NCBI RefSeq assembly: GCF_010500215.1
Contig: NZ_JAAGOY010000004.1
Location: forward strand, 558,001 to 622,000
From: Aliiroseovarius sp. PrR006
GTDB taxonomy: Bacteria; Pseudomonadota; Alphaproteobacteria; Rhodobacterales; Rhodobacteraceae
DNA: 64,000 bases
Direction: 5' to 3'
Every line of letters starts with the position of its first letter. The stretch's first letter is position 1. The notes below the pieces were generated by a model. The model was not told the origin of the DNA and did not search any database. It saw nothing but the letters and a program-made list of their open reading frames with translations. The translations under genes were made by a program, and so were the position numbers. Positions 1 through 8,413 of this stretch are shown here, in pieces.

Positions 1-2
1 TG

Positions 3-701
3 GGCCATGTGGGGCATTTTTCCGAGTACCAGTTGGATGTGGCCGCTATGATGGCGTTGGCCGAAGAGCTGGGCCTGCCCCGCCCCTTCGTTCTTGTCGG
101 GCATTCTATGGGCGGCTGCATCGGATTGCGGTCGCTGCACGAGGGGTTGGACGTGAAAGGCGCCTGTTTCAGCGCGCCTATGTGGGGCATCACCATCGCC
201 TCGGCCCTGCGTCCCATCGCCTGGGGCTTGTCTTGGGCGCTTCATCAGACCCCGTGGAAGCTGATGTTGACCCCCGGCACGGCGCGCAAAACCTATGTCG
301 ATATTCAGCCGTTTGAAGACAACATGCTGACCACCGACCCCGAGATGTACGCGCTGATGCAATTGCAAGCCAGCGCACGTCCTGAATTGACTTTGGGTGG
401 CCCGACGGCGGGCTGGCTCTACGCCGCCCTGCGTGAGACCACAGAGCTGACGAAACTGCCCGCGCCCAGCACGCAAACCGTGACCTTCCTGGGCACGCAA
501 GAGCGCATTGTGGAATCGGAACCGATCCACGAGTTGATGGGACGGTGGCGTGAAGGTCGGCTGGACCTGATGCAAGGCTGCGAACACGAAGTGCTGATGG
601 AGGCCGAGCCGATCCGGGCGCAGGTCTACGACGCCATTCACCTGCTGGCGGATACCAACGGAAATGCAAGCGAAGCTTTATTAGTTGCGCAGACACAATG
701 A
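3..701 (+). CDS. alpha/beta hydrolase (lysophospholipase-like), 5' end cut by window edge
   Basis: Serine hydrolase of the alpha/beta fold, probably acting on lysophospholipids or related esters (PldB-like). The visible part contains the nucleophile elbow G-H-S-M-G-G at about residue 33. Near the C-terminus are a segment suited to the acid residue (FLGTQERIVES) and the likely catalytic His in GCEHEVLME. The frame is open to the first bases of the window, and the N-terminal strands that normally precede the elbow are missing, so the true start lies upstream. A GTG at position 9 is in frame but too late to be the real start. The gene converges on pgi with only 11 bases between the stops. The family is clear; the substrate cannot be read from the sequence. 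Confidence 0.8.
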   Translation, partial: GHVGHFSEYQLDVAAMMALAEELGLPRPFVLVGHSMGGCIGLRSLHEGLDVKGACFSAPMWGITIASALRPIAWGLSWALHQTPWKLMLTPGTARKTYVDIQPFEDNMLTTDPEMYALMQLQASARPELTLGGPTAGWLYAALRETTELTKLPAPSTQTVTFLGTQERIVESEPIHELMGRWREGRLDLMQGCEHEVLMEAEPIRAQVYDAIHLLADTNGNASEALLVAQTQ

Positions 702-712
702 CTTATCCGTCA

Positions 713-2323
713 CTATTCACCCAACTTCTCAATCAAAGCGCGCGTGGACCCATCCAGCGCATCCGCAGGCGCATCTCCGCTGAGAACTGGTGCTAAGGCG
801 ACAGCAAGTTCCTTGCCCAACTCCACACCCCACTGGTCAAACGAGTTGATACCCAGCAGAACGCCTTCCACAAAAACACGGTGTTCGTAGAGAGCGACGA
901 TCGCACCTAGGATCTCAGGAGTGAGTTTGGAGTAGAGCAATGTGGTCGAGGGACGGTTTCCGGGGAAAACGCGGTGGGCGGCTTGACGCTCCAGCTCGCC
1001 CCCTTCAAAGCCTTTCGCTTGCATCAACGCACGTGCCTCGGCCAGGCTGCGACCCGTCATCAAGGCCTGCGACTGTGCCAGACAGTTGGCCACCAACAGC
1101 TGATGCTGATACGCCAAATCGGGCTCGTGCCCCTCTGCCCCCACCATGAACTCGCACGGGATGATATCGGTACCCTGATGGATCAACTGATAGAAAGCGT
1201 GCTGGCCATTCGTGCCCGGCTCGCCCCAGACAACGGGGCCAGAGGGCAGATCCAGTGCGGCTCCATCCAAGGCCACGCGCTTGCCGTTGCTCTCCATCTC
1301 AAGCTGCTGAAGGTAGGCTGGTAGACGTGCCAACCGCTGTTCGTACGGCAAAACCGCACGGGTCGCATGACCGCAGACCTGACGGTGCCAGAACCCGACC
1401 AAGGCCAGCATCAGCGGCATGTTCGCGCGGCCCTCGGCGTTCTGAAAATGCAGGTCCATCGCGCGTGCGCCCATCAGCATCTGATCAAACCTGTCGGCCC
1501 CGATGGCGATCATCAGAGACAAGCCAATCGGCCCCCACATGGAATAGCGCCCGCCAACCCAGTCCTCAAAGCCAAAGACACGCTCGGCGGCGATGCCCCA
1601 TTCGGCCGTTTTCTCCAAATTCGAGGACAGCGCGGCAAAATGCAGACCCACCGCATCCGCAGTCACGTCACGCAGTAACCAATCGCGGGCCGTGGCGGCA
1701 TTGGTCATGGTTTCAATGGTCGTGAAGGTTTTTGAGGCCACCATGATCAGCGTTTCCGCCGGGTTTAGCCCACGCAAAACATCCGCAATCTGCGCCCCGT
1801 CCACGTTCGAGACGAAATGCACCCGCGGCCCATCGTGATAGGGCGACAGCGCCTGCGTGGCCATCGCGGGTCCAAGATCCGAGCCGCCAATGCCGATATT
1901 CACCACATCCCGAAAGCGCCCGCCCCCGGGCGCGCGGATCTGACCCGCGCGCAGGCGCGTCGCGAAATCCCGCATCCGGGCAAGCGTGTCGCGGACGCCG
2001 TGCATGACATCTTCCCCGTCCACGTACACCTCGGCCTCGGGTCCCGCGCGCAGGGCCGTGTGCAGCACCGCACGGCCTTCGGTCACATTGATCTTGTCGC
2101 CACCGAGCATCTGATCGCGTCGCTCCGCCACCTCTGCGTCATCCGCAAAGGACAACAAAAGCTCTACCGCCCGATCATCCAGCCCCGTTTTCGACCAGTC
2201 GAAATACAGGCCTGCACCATCAGAACTATATCTCGTCGCCCGGTCGGGGTCCGCGTTGAACAGGTCGGTCAGACATGTTTCGGTTAATGTTTCGTTATGC
2301 GCAATCAGCTTATCAATGGTCAT
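713..2323 (-). CDS. pgi: glucose-6-phosphate isomerase
   Basis: Interconverts glucose 6-phosphate and fructose 6-phosphate in the cytoplasm. The 536 residues match the usual 530-550. Both family signatures are visible: DWVGGRYSMWGPIGLS near residue 255 and FDQWGVELGKELA near residue 500; the N-terminal part carries NIGIGGSDLGP. It is the last gene of the minus-strand run zwf-pgl-pgi, 32 bases after pgl. In Rhodobacteraceae, which use mainly the Entner-Doudoroff route, Pgi is expected to return hexose phosphate to Zwf, so the grouping makes sense. Confidence 0.97.
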   Translation of the reverse strand: MTIDKLIAHNETLTETCLTDLFNADPDRATRYSSDGAGLYFDWSKTGLDDRAVELLLSFADDAEVAERRDQMLGGDKINVTEGRAVLHTALRAGPEAEVYVDGEDVMHGVRDTLARMRDFATRLRAGQIRAPGGGRFRDVVNIGIGGSDLGPAMATQALSPYHDGPRVHFVSNVDGAQIADVLRGLNPAETLIMVASKTFTTIETMTNAATARDWLLRDVTADAVGLHFAALSSNLEKTAEWGIAAERVFGFEDWVGGRYSMWGPIGLSLMIAIGADRFDQMLMGARAMDLHFQNAEGRANMPLMLALVGFWHRQVCGHATRAVLPYEQRLARLPAYLQQLEMESNGKRVALDGAALDLPSGPVVWGEPGTNGQHAFYQLIHQGTDIIPCEFMVGAEGHEPDLAYQHQLLVANCLAQSQALMTGRSLAEARALMQAKGFEGGELERQAAHRVFPGNRPSTTLLYSKLTPEILGAIVALYEHRVFVEGVLLGINSFDQWGVELGKELAVALAPVLSGDAPADALDGSTRALIEKLGE

Positions 2324-2355
2324 ACTATTCCCCGGGGGCAGGCTTTCGCCCGCGT

Positions 2356-3030
2356 TTATTCCGCCCAGTGTACCGTCATGTCTGACATCACGGCTTTCAC
2401 CGGCGCGAGTCGAGCGTGCTTTTCGGCCATCGCCTTGTTCAGCGCATCGCGTTTCACGGCACCCAAGATCAAAAGGTGTTTAGACATTGCGCCGTTCAAA
2501 ATCGGCGCGGTCAGCGTCACGCGCGGTTCGTCCGCGCCGGGTGCCCGCATGGGCAGCAAAGGCGGCGCGTGACGGGACAACGCCTCGTCCAGATGATCAG
2601 CGCCCGGAAACAGGCTGGCGGTGTGCATGTCCTCGCCCATGCCCAACAACACGACCGAGATCGGCGTGAGCGCCTCGATCCCTTGCGATAGCGCAGGCAA
2701 GGCGTCTTCCGGCCGCGGATTATCTGCGTAAAGCGGCACCAGATTGGCTTTGGCGGCGTGGCCAACCAGCAGGCGTGATCGCAGAAGCGCCGTGTTCGAC
2801 CGCGGGCTGCTTTCCGGCACCCAGCGTTCGTCGGTCAAGAGCACATCAACCCGCGCCCAATCCAGATCTACCGCGCTGAGCGCGTCAAAGACAGGCCCCG
2901 GCGTCGTCCCGCCAGGCACCGCCAGCGAGGCGCGCTCTTCATGATCCAACATTTGCGTCAGCTCGGACGCCAGCACATCGGCCAAGTCCAGCATCATCAT
3001 GTCGCGATCTGCATACTCAATCAGGTTCAT
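2356..3030 (-). CDS. pgl: 6-phosphogluconolactonase
   Basis: Hydrolyses 6-phosphogluconolactone, the product of Zwf, to 6-phosphogluconate. The 224 residues fit the DevB/NagB-like family. Seen are LAVPGGTTPGPVFD near residue 40, the DERWVP motif near residue 68 and GMGEDMHTASLFPGA near residue 135, a variant of the family motif G-x-G-x-D-G-H-T-A-S-L-F-P. Its ATG overlaps the zwf stop by four bases (ATGA), which implies translational coupling with the enzyme that makes its substrate. Confidence 0.95.
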   Translation of the reverse strand: MNLIEYADRDMMMLDLADVLASELTQMLDHEERASLAVPGGTTPGPVFDALSAVDLDWARVDVLLTDERWVPESSPRSNTALLRSRLLVGHAAKANLVPLYADNPRPEDALPALSQGIEALTPISVVLLGMGEDMHTASLFPGADHLDEALSRHAPPLLPMRAPGADEPRVTLTAPILNGAMSKHLLILGAVKRDALNKAMAEKHARLAPVKAVMSDMTVHWAE

Positions 3031-4481
3031 TCGCGAATCTCCCTCCAGCGACGGCCATCTTTATGCAGCAGCATAAGTGCCTCTTCCGGCCCGGTCGAGA
3101 ACGGGTCATAGCTGATGGGCTTGTCGCGGCGATACTCCCAACCTTCGATGATCGGATCAGTCCAGGCCCAAGCGGCCTCGACCTCGTCCCCACGCATGAA
3201 CAGCGTCTGGTTGCCGCGGATCACATCCATGATCAACCGCTCGTAAGCATCTGGCGAATCGGCGATTTCTTCCCCCAGAGCCTCGGCGAATGTCATATCC
3301 AAAGGCACGTCGATCAGGCGCATTCCACCCGGCCCCGGTTCCTTAATCGTGACCTTCAGGTCCATACCTTCGTTGGGCTGCAGTCGGATCGAGAGCTCGT
3401 TCGCGGACTGGCCGGTGTCTGCTTCGAAAATCGAGTGTGGCGGTTCCTTGAAACGCACGACAATCTCGGACATCCGCGCCTTCAGGCGTTTACCTGTGCG
3501 AAGATAAAACGGTGTCCCGTTCCAGCGCCAATTCGAGATATGCAGCTTCATCGCCACGAAGCTTTCTGTCGCACTGCTGTCGGTTTCCGCATCGGTCAGA
3601 TAGGACGCAACCTCGTCATCGCCCGCATACTGCCCGCGCACCAGATCTTCCGGTGCGACTGGATCCAAGGCGCGAATGATTTTCAACTTCTCATCCCGCA
3701 CCGCATCCGAATCGAACTTCGACGGTGGCTCCATCGCGGTCAGACACAGAAGCTGCATCAGGTGGTTCTGCACCATGTCGCGCATCGCACCCGATTTGTC
3801 ATAATACCCGCCCCGCCCTTCGACGCCGACGGTCTCAGCCACGGTGATTTGGATGTGGTCGACGTATTGGGCGTTCCAGAGCGGCTCGAACAGCATGTTG
3901 CCAAAGCGCAGCGCCATCAGATTCTGCACCGTCTCTTTTCCAAGATAGTGGTCGATGCGATAGATTTGGCTTTCGTCGAAATGCTCGGCTAGCGTGGCGT
4001 TCAGCGCGCGCGCTGTTTCGATGTCGTGACCAAAGGGTTTTTCCACCACGATCCGGGCTTCCGGCCCAGCGATCCCCTTCGTGTGAAGGCGTTCGGCAAT
4101 CGGCCCAAATAGGCTCGGCCCGACCGAGAAATAGAACGCCTGTACCCGATCCAGATGGCTTTTGGCCTTCAGCTCGGCCCAGCCGTCATCGCCCATCGCG
4201 TCCACTTGCACATAGAACAGCGTCTCGCGAAACGCGGCCAGCGTGTCAGGATCACATTTGCGCTTGGACACGAAGCTGCGCACGGCCTCTTCCACGAAGT
4301 CTCGAAAGCCCTCGTCATCCATTTCACTGCGCGCCGCGCCAATGATGCGTGCCCCTTCGGGCATCTGCCCATCGCGGAAGCGCCGATAGAGGCCGGGCAG
4401 GATTTTGCGGCGTGACAGGTCGCCCGTCCCGCCAAAAATGACCAGATCAAAAGGATCGACCGGAATAACACGCGAGACCAT
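3027..4481 (-). CDS. zwf: glucose-6-phosphate 1-dehydrogenase
   Basis: Oxidises glucose 6-phosphate with NAD(P)+, the entry to the Entner-Doudoroff and pentose phosphate pathways. The 484 residues are full length. The N-terminal Rossmann motif GGTGDLSRRK lies near residue 16 and the active-site motif RIDHYLGKE near residue 177. It is first in the operon zwf-pgl-pgi. A perfect 12-bp palindrome lies 17-28 bases upstream of the ATG, where a repressor could block transcription or initiation. No edd or eda gene is present in the window. Confidence 0.97.
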   Translation of the reverse strand: MVSRVIPVDPFDLVIFGGTGDLSRRKILPGLYRRFRDGQMPEGARIIGAARSEMDDEGFRDFVEEAVRSFVSKRKCDPDTLAAFRETLFYVQVDAMGDDGWAELKAKSHLDRVQAFYFSVGPSLFGPIAERLHTKGIAGPEARIVVEKPFGHDIETARALNATLAEHFDESQIYRIDHYLGKETVQNLMALRFGNMLFEPLWNAQYVDHIQITVAETVGVEGRGGYYDKSGAMRDMVQNHLMQLLCLTAMEPPSKFDSDAVRDEKLKIIRALDPVAPEDLVRGQYAGDDEVASYLTDAETDSSATESFVAMKLHISNWRWNGTPFYLRTGKRLKARMSEIVVRFKEPPHSIFEADTGQSANELSIRLQPNEGMDLKVTIKEPGPGGMRLIDVPLDMTFAEALGEEIADSPDAYERLIMDVIRGNQTLFMRGDEVEAAWAWTDPIIEGWEYRRDKPISYDPFSTGPEEALMLLHKDGRRWREIRE

Positions 4482-4497
4482 CAGGAACTCCAGTTAT

Positions 4498-4509
4498 GTT
4501 AGCGCTAAC
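4498..4509. promoter_or_regulatory. palindromic operator candidate upstream of zwf
   Basis: GTTAGCGCTAAC is a perfect 12-bp palindrome with a central CG, the architecture typical of LacI-family operators. It ends 17 bases before the zwf ATG on the minus strand. LacI-type regulators of central sugar catabolism are common in alphaproteobacteria, but no regulator gene is nearby and the name of the factor cannot be deduced. Confidence 0.55.
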
Positions 4510-4559
4510 TATTTCACTCACCGGCCTTCTAACCGCTTCGTTCGCATAAGTCTAGCATC

Positions 4560-4577
4560 CTTGTGACGGGTCACAAG
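4560..4577. repeat. 18-bp perfect inverted repeat between zwf and speB
   Basis: CTTGTGAC-GG-GTCACAAG, with 8-bp arms and a 2-bp spacer. It lies 23 bases past the stop of the agmatinase gene and about 80 bases upstream of the zwf ATG. No T-run follows on the minus strand, so it is a poor intrinsic terminator. It may be a second operator for zwf; TTGTGA within it, with TAGACT 16 bases further on, could even be the minus-strand promoter. Confidence 0.4.
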
Positions 4578-4599
4578 CAAAGTCGGTTGGGAAGCGGCG

Positions 4600-5550
4600 C
4601 TATCCCGCCATCACGCACAGCAGTTCGAACATGATCGAAGCGCCCAGATAGGCTGTCGCACCGCTGGGATCAAAGGGGGGCGAAACTTCGACCAGATCGG
4701 CGCCAACAATGTTTAGCCCTTGAAGGGCGCGCACAACCTGAAGCGCTTGATAGGAATTCGGGCCGCCTACCTCGGGCGTACCGGTGCCCGGCGCGAAGGC
4801 AGGATCAACAAAATCAATGTCATAGCTAACATAAGTCGCACCCTGCCCAGCGATCTCGCGCGCCTCGGCCATTACATCATCCACCCCGCGGGCGTGGAAT
4901 TCTTCGACGGGAATCACCCGGATGCCCACACTGTCGGCGAAGTCGCGATCTTCGTTGTCATAAGCGGTGCCGCGAATGCCGATCATCACCACGCGTTTGG
5001 GGTCCAAAAGGCCTTCTTCCACCGCGCGGCGGAAGGGTGTTCCATGAGTGTACATGGTGCCATCGAAATACGAATGAAACAGGTCTGTATGGCTGTCAAA
5101 ATGCACCATCCCGACCGGCCCATCCTTGGCCAGCGCACGCAGAATCGGCAGGGCGCACAGATGGTCGCCCCCTCCGGTCAACGGACGGATGCCTGCAGCA
5201 TGGACCCGGGCATAGAATGCCTCCATCCGTTTCAGGCTGTCCATGACATCTGCAGGATTCGGGGCCACATCGCCAAGGTCTGCGCAATTCATCACCTCAA
5301 ACGGGCGCACACCTGTCGCGCCGTTTTGGGCCCGTATCATGGTGGACATATCGCGCAGCTGGCGCGGGCCGTGACGTGGACCCGGGCGGTTGGTGGTGCC
5401 TCCGTCCCAGGGCGCTCCGATCAGACCGACCTGCACGTCAGAGAATCGCGGGTGGTCGAAATCCACATATGGCAGCCGCATGAAGGTCGGCACGCCCGCA
5501 AAACGCGGCAGATCAAAGCCTGAAACGGGGGTGAAAAACGGATCTGACAT
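4600..5550 (-). CDS. speB: agmatinase/arginase-family ureohydrolase
   Basis: Hydrolyses a guanidino compound to urea and an amine; agmatine to putrescine is the usual assignment. The 316 residues contain the ureohydrolase metal ligands: GGGDHLCALP near residue 127, FDSHTD near residue 151 and SYDIDFVDPAFAPGTGTPE near residue 243. The family usually has FDAHTD, so FDSHTD is a slight variant. A paralogue lies at about 39.2-40.1 kb. Members of this family also act on guanidinobutyrate or guanidinopropionate, so substrate specificity is open. Monocistronic by position. Confidence 0.85.
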   Translation of the reverse strand: MSDPFFTPVSGFDLPRFAGVPTFMRLPYVDFDHPRFSDVQVGLIGAPWDGGTTNRPGPRHGPRQLRDMSTMIRAQNGATGVRPFEVMNCADLGDVAPNPADVMDSLKRMEAFYARVHAAGIRPLTGGGDHLCALPILRALAKDGPVGMVHFDSHTDLFHSYFDGTMYTHGTPFRRAVEEGLLDPKRVVMIGIRGTAYDNEDRDFADSVGIRVIPVEEFHARGVDDVMAEAREIAGQGATYVSYDIDFVDPAFAPGTGTPEVGGPNSYQALQVVRALQGLNIVGADLVEVSPPFDPSGATAYLGASIMFELLCVMAG

Positions 5551-5619
5551 GGCGGCCTCCCTGCTGTTTGAGAGGACGCTAGCGAGTTAGATCCGCGCCG
5601 TCATGCGAAATCCGACAGA

Positions 5620-6204
5620 TCAGGCGTCGAGTTCCGTATCCCAATACAGAAAGTCCATCCAACTGTCGTGCAAATGTCCCGGCGGGAACTTGCGCCCAAC
5701 ATTGCGCAGCTCTTCTGCCGTTGGCTGGCGCGCGGGCTTGCGCAAGGTCAGCCCCGAATGCCGCAAGGGCTTCGAGCCCTTCTTCAAGTTGCACCGCTGA
5801 CAGGCGGCCACGACGTTTTCCCAACTGGTCACGCCCCCTGCGGCCCGTGGCACCACGTGATCAAAGGTCAAATCGCCCTTCGCGCCGCAGTACTGACAGC
5901 AAAATTCATCCCTTAAAAACAAATTAAAGCGCGTGAAGGCCACGCGCTTTTGAGGTTTCACATAGTCTTTCAGAACCACAACCGAGGGGATCTTCAGCTC
6001 GATCGACGGGCTTCTGACCACCTCGTCATACTCAGCCAAAATATTGACCCGGTCCAGAACCGCCGCTTTCACGGCCTCCTGCCAAGGCCACAGAGACAGC
6101 GGATAATAGGACAAGGGCCTGAAATCCGCGTTTAGCACCAAGGCCGCGTGCCGTTTGACACCCCCGCCTTCCCGTACAAAGTCAGTTCTGAAGTCTCCAT
6201 CCAT
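5620..6204 (-). CDS. HNH endonuclease-domain protein
   Basis: The 194 residues include a C-terminal HNH fold: CQYCG near residue 99, LTFDHVVPRAAGG with the catalytic His, then NVVAACQRCNLKKG. The paired CxxC motifs would bind a structural zinc. The N-terminal half (ALVLNADFRPLSYYPLSLWPWQEAV) is the conserved extension of a widespread group of stand-alone bacterial HNH proteins. No restriction, phage or intein genes are beside it, so its biological role is unknown. It probably has its own promoter at about 6272-6300. Confidence 0.8.
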   Translation of the reverse strand: MDGDFRTDFVREGGGVKRHAALVLNADFRPLSYYPLSLWPWQEAVKAAVLDRVNILAEYDEVVRSPSIELKIPSVVVLKDYVKPQKRVAFTRFNLFLRDEFCCQYCGAKGDLTFDHVVPRAAGGVTSWENVVAACQRCNLKKGSKPLRHSGLTLRKPARQPTAEELRNVGRKFPPGHLHDSWMDFLYWDTELDA

Positions 6205-6247
6205 GACGCATCCAATCCTCGCCCGTCTACATCCTCAATCGGTTGTC

Positions 6248-6302
6248 GGGGCGGGGACACCCGCCCCATGCTTATAGGTTGACTATATATTGATAAGACA
6301 AC
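6248..6302 (-). promoter_or_regulatory. putative promoter and 5'-terminal hairpin of the HNH gene
   Basis: Read on the minus strand, TTGTCT and a TATAA-type -10 (+ strand 6272-6277) are about 18 bases apart. Just downstream, around the expected transcription start, is a perfect 8-bp hairpin GGGGCGGG-N4-CCCGCCCC (6248-6267), which would sit at the very 5' end of the message. It has no U-run, so it is unlikely to be an intrinsic terminator for the esterase gene upstream. Confidence 0.4.
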
Positions 6303-6384
6303 CTTACAACCCCAACATATGGGGTCACCAGCGGGATAACATCGGATTATCTCAGGGATGTGACAGGCGGCGGGCCAGATGTGA

Positions 6385-7068
6385 TCAGTTGGCGGCTTGG
6401 GCCGGGGTCATCCCCAGATTGTCCAGCATGAAGCTGAGCGCGACCGACAGACCGTCCATCGCGATCCCGTGGCCGGTGCCCTTCATGATGAAGCCATAAG
6501 TTTCAAACCCCGCAGCCTGCAGCACTTCGCCGCTTTCGCTGAAATGCCCCGGAGGCACCATGTCATCCTGATCGCCATGCACCAGCAGGATCGGCAGTTT
6601 CGACACCACGTTTTCGGCGAATTGATCAGGCTCCAACATCCGGCCCGAGAACGCGACCAACCCGGCAATCGGCTCTTCCCGGCGAGGCAGCACACGCAAA
6701 GACATCATCGTGCCTTGCGAGAAGCCGAAAACGATCAGCTGTGAAGGCTCAATGCCTTCATCTTCCAGTACCTGATCTAGGAACGCGTTGATGTCGGCCG
6801 TTGCCATCTCAACGCCGCGCATGCTGTCTTCTTCCGACGAGCCGTCCAGCCACGGGATTGGGAACCACTGGTATCCCATCGGGTTGCCCAAGCATTTCTC
6901 GGGCGCGTCAGGGGCGATGAAGGTGGTGTCGGGCATGTGCTCAGACAAAGGATCAGCCAGCCCCAGCAGGTCAGCGCCATCTGCGCCATAGCCGTGCAAA
7001 AACACCACCACCGATTTCGTGGTGCCCGAGGCCGCTTCGCGCCGTTTGCTTTCCAAGATGCGGGTCAT
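6385..7068 (-). CDS. phospholipase/carboxylesterase (alpha/beta hydrolase)
   Basis: The 227-residue cytoplasmic esterase resembles YpfH and the acyl-protein thioesterase-like carboxylesterases. It shows the oxyanion region FLHGYGADGADL near residue 23, the nucleophile elbow GFSQGT near residue 115, the acid in HGDQDDMVPP near residue 165 and the catalytic His in GTGHGIAMDG near residue 200. Its ATG overlaps the stop of the upstream DNA glycosylase gene by four bases, so it is the last gene of cbiD-cobK-glycosylase-esterase. Natural substrate unknown. Confidence 0.85.
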   Translation of the reverse strand: MTRILESKRREAASGTTKSVVVFLHGYGADGADLLGLADPLSEHMPDTTFIAPDAPEKCLGNPMGYQWFPIPWLDGSSEEDSMRGVEMATADINAFLDQVLEDEGIEPSQLIVFGFSQGTMMSLRVLPRREEPIAGLVAFSGRMLEPDQFAENVVSKLPILLVHGDQDDMVPPGHFSESGEVLQAAGFETYGFIMKGTGHGIAMDGLSVALSFMLDNLGMTPAQAAN

Positions 7069-7706
7069 TCGCCTATCCCTTCGCGTTCTGTTTCCATGCG
7101 GTAATAGGCCCAGAGCAACCGCGCCGCAACGCCCCTGTTGGGGGACCAGTCCTGCGCCATGGCACGCATCGCCTTTTCCTTGGGCCGCTCGGGCAGATCA
7201 AACAGCCGTTTGGCGGCTTCTTGCAGGGCCAAATCGCCTGCCGGGAAGACATCCGCGCGGGCCAATGCGAACAGCGCATAGATCTCGGCCGTCCACATCC
7301 CGATCCCCGGCACGGCGGTCAGGGTCTTGATCACTTGATCCGAGGGCAGATCATGCAGCGCCGGATAGTCGATCCCGGCACGGGCCAAGGCCTTGGTATA
7401 GCGAATTTTCGGGCGCGACAGGCCCACATCTGCCAGATCCTGATCACTGGCGCGGGCGACGTTGTCGGTGTCGTCAAAACCAGCCTCCTGCACCCGCCCC
7501 CAGATCGCCGCTGCTGATGCGGTCGAGACCTGCTGCCCCACGATGGCAAACATCAGGGCGGAAAACCCGTCCGGGCGCAGCCGCAGAGGGATCTCGTCCA
7601 GATGATCGAAAATGGGCTGAAAGCGCGGTTCAAGCACGCAAAGCTCTCGTGCCTCACGTTGCAAACAGTCCTGCCCGTGGATCATCGTTTCAACTGTGAC
7701 AGCCAT
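7065..7706 (-). CDS. DNA-3-methyladenine glycosylase II-like (HhH-GPD)
   Basis: Base-excision repair enzyme removing alkylated purines. The 213 residues contain the helix-hairpin-helix LTAVPGIGMWTAEIYA near residue 130, followed by the catalytic Asp region in FPAGDLALQEA near residue 157. It lacks the N-terminal Ada/AraC module of large AlkA fusions, so it is the short, Mag1-like form. It overlaps cobK by 25 bases and the esterase gene by 4, so it is cotranscribed with cobalamin genes; no functional link is known. Confidence 0.88.
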   Translation of the reverse strand: MAVTVETMIHGQDCLQREARELCVLEPRFQPIFDHLDEIPLRLRPDGFSALMFAIVGQQVSTASAAAIWGRVQEAGFDDTDNVARASDQDLADVGLSRPKIRYTKALARAGIDYPALHDLPSDQVIKTLTAVPGIGMWTAEIYALFALARADVFPAGDLALQEAAKRLFDLPERPKEKAMRAMAQDWSPNRGVAARLLWAYYRMETEREGIGE

Positions 7707-8413
7707 TCCAGCGCCTCTTCAGGGGTTTCCACGCGATCACACTCGGGCAATGCGGGGCGATTCAGCATCACGACAGGTAAGCCCAACTGGCGCGCGGCCA
7801 ACAGCTTAGCGCTGGTCGGACCACCCGCGTTTTTGCTGACCAGATGAGTGATGCGATAACTGCGCAGTGTTTCCAACTCTTCCTCCAGCGAGAATGGAGG
7901 ACGCCCTACGATCCAGTCCCCCTCATAGGGAAAAGGATCATCCGTCGCATCCACGCGGCGGCAAAATAGCGTCCGCCCTTCGGCCAAATCCGCCCAATCC
8001 GAGACCGATGCCGCCCCGGTCGCCAGCAGCACGCACGCTCCGGACGGGATATGTTCTGAGGCTTCGCCGGGATGGTCGATCAAATGCCAGTCATCGCCGG
8101 TTTCCGCATGCCACTCACACCTCAACAACCTCACGTAAGGCACTGATAATTCGCTTGATATCTGAATACTTCGAGAGGAAATCCGCGCTGCGAAGGGATG
8201 CGTCGCGTCGACCACTGCATCAAATTCATTTGTGATCACAAGGTCTCGCTGCGCGGTTTCTCCCCCAAAGCCACCGACACGTGTCGGCACGGGATACGAT
8301 GCAGGCGCGCGCGTCGCGCCCGCGAGCGACGCCAGCACATCCTGCCCATGATCGGCCAGCAGTTTTGCCAAGGCGCGTGCCTCGCCCGTTCCAGCCAACA
8401 GAAGAATCTTCAC
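7682..8413 (-). CDS. cobK: cobalt-precorrin-6A/precorrin-6A reductase
   Basis: Reduces the precorrin-6A macrocycle with NADPH during cobalamin synthesis. The 243 residues begin with the dinucleotide-binding segment ILLLAGTGEARALA and include the family segments DATHPFAARIS near residue 90 and HLVSKNAGGPTSAKLLAAR near residue 193. The ATG overlaps the cbiD stop by four bases. It follows cbiD directly, as expected since the CbiD and CobK steps are close in the pathway. Confidence 0.92.
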   Translation of the reverse strand: MKILLLAGTGEARALAKLLADHGQDVLASLAGATRAPASYPVPTRVGGFGGETAQRDLVITNEFDAVVDATHPFAARISSRSIQISSELSVPYVRLLRCEWHAETGDDWHLIDHPGEASEHIPSGACVLLATGAASVSDWADLAEGRTLFCRRVDATDDPFPYEGDWIVGRPPFSLEEELETLRSYRITHLVSKNAGGPTSAKLLAARQLGLPVVMLNRPALPECDRVETPEEALEWLSQLKR

